Source: an uncultured Clostridia bacterium
GTDB lineage: Bacteria; Bacillota; Clostridia; Christensenellales; Aristaeellaceae
Assembly: GCA_934636425.1 (NCBI GenBank)
Contig: CAKUAV010000151.1
Location: forward strand, 1 to 6,969
Direction: 5' to 3'
DNA: 6,969 nt
This document shows positions 6,549 to 6,969 of the stretch, in pieces (within the stretch, counting starts at the first letter, position 1; each line of letters starts with the position of its first letter). Made by a program: the position numbers and the translations under genes. Below the pieces are notes generated by a model, which was not told where the DNA came from, searched no databases, and saw nothing but the letters and a program-made list of their open reading frames with translations.

Positions 6549-6969
6549 GTTAAATGTTTCTTTCTTTTTCATGTTTTGCGCCCGCGCCGCCGCTTTCTGG
6601 CGCTCGTCGAAGCGCCCGGCGATCAGATCCCAGGGCGTGAGCATGGCCAGAAGGCGGCTCTGCTGCGTGCCGTCCTCGGTGAGAAAGAGCGCCGCGACGC
6701 GCTTTCTGCGCGCCTTTCCCTTCGTTTCAAACGCGCGGCAGGCCTCGCCCAGCGACGCGTCGGCGCGGATAAAGCGGAACTGCTCGCACAGATGCCTTTC
6801 GGGCGGCAGCAGCAGTTCGAAATCCCCGACGCAGGCGTTCTCGTCGATCGAAAAGCGGTCGCTGCGGATGGCGGCCGAAAAAATGGTGCTGACGCTGAAC
6901 ACGCCCTCCACGCGCCCGCGCCGCAGCACGGGGACGTGTGAAAAGCCCCTCTCCTCCATGCGGCGCATC
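6543..6969 (-). CDS. CBS-domain protein, C-terminal part (partial)
   Basis: About 142 codons are visible, ending at TGA (6543-6545); the frame is still open at the window edge, so the 5' part is missing. The first visible residues, MEERGFSHVPVLRRGRVEG followed by VFSVSTIFSA, match the second half of a CBS motif. A second motif follows about 50 residues later (FIRADASLGEACRAFETKGKA ... AALFLTEDG ... LLAMLTPWDLIA). Paired CBS domains usually bind adenosine nucleotides and act as energy-sensing regulators. Whether another domain, such as a transporter or enzyme, precedes them cannot be seen. The last roughly 18 residues are a basic, lysine- and alanine-rich tail. The ATG at 6966-6968 lies inside the CBS fold and is unlikely to be the true start. 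Its stop codon lies only 15 bases before the tig -35 box. Confidence 0.75.
   Translation of the reverse strand, partial: MRRMEERGFSHVPVLRRGRVEGVFSVSTIFSAAIRSDRFSIDENACVGDFELLLPPERHLCEQFRFIRADASLGEACRAFETKGKARRKRVAALFLTEDGTQQSRLLAMLTPWDLIAGRFDERQKAAARAQNMKKKETFND

Overview
This window looks like a chromosomal segment of an AT-poor member of the Bacillota, most likely class Clostridia; I cannot name the genus. Support comes from strong AGGAGG-type ribosome binding sites, sigma-A promoters with extended -10 elements, intrinsic terminators, a secreted DUF3048 (YerB-type) protein, and the gene order tig-clpP-clpX. Every gene I can support is on the minus strand, so transcription runs from high to low coordinates. 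The long plus-strand open frames are antisense shadows of these genes.

In the direction of transcription, the window opens with the 3' part of a CBS-domain protein gene (6543-6969). A compact intergenic gap follows, holding a clear sigma-A promoter (6499-6527). It drives the protein-quality-control operon: trigger factor (tig, 5130-6422), the ClpP peptidase (clpP, 4486-5070) and the ClpX unfoldase (clpX, 3205-4467). Trigger factor receives nascent chains at the ribosome, while ClpX unfolds proteins and feeds them to ClpP. A long intrinsic terminator (3149-3190) closes the operon 14 bases after the clpX stop codon.

Next comes about 1.1 kb without a convincing gene (2084-3204). Most of it is a tandem array of seven roughly 81-83-base units (2351-2923) with a decayed copy at each end. 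Each unit can fold into two hairpins. Sequence differences between units mostly keep the pairing when the minus strand is read as RNA, often as G-U wobbles, and lose it for the plus strand. This is the strongest candidate here for something undescribed: an intergenic, possibly transcribed, tandem structured-RNA array.

After the array, a near-consensus promoter (2113-2141) drives a secreted DUF3048 protein (1109-2083). An intrinsic terminator (1056-1088) separates it from an RluA-family pseudouridine synthase (191-1033) whose start is so close that it probably depends on read-through. At the low-coordinate end, the first 12 codons of another gene (1-37) follow a hairpin plus U-tract (39-81) that looks like an intrinsic terminator and also buries that gene's Shine-Dalgarno sequence, an arrangement typical of attenuators.
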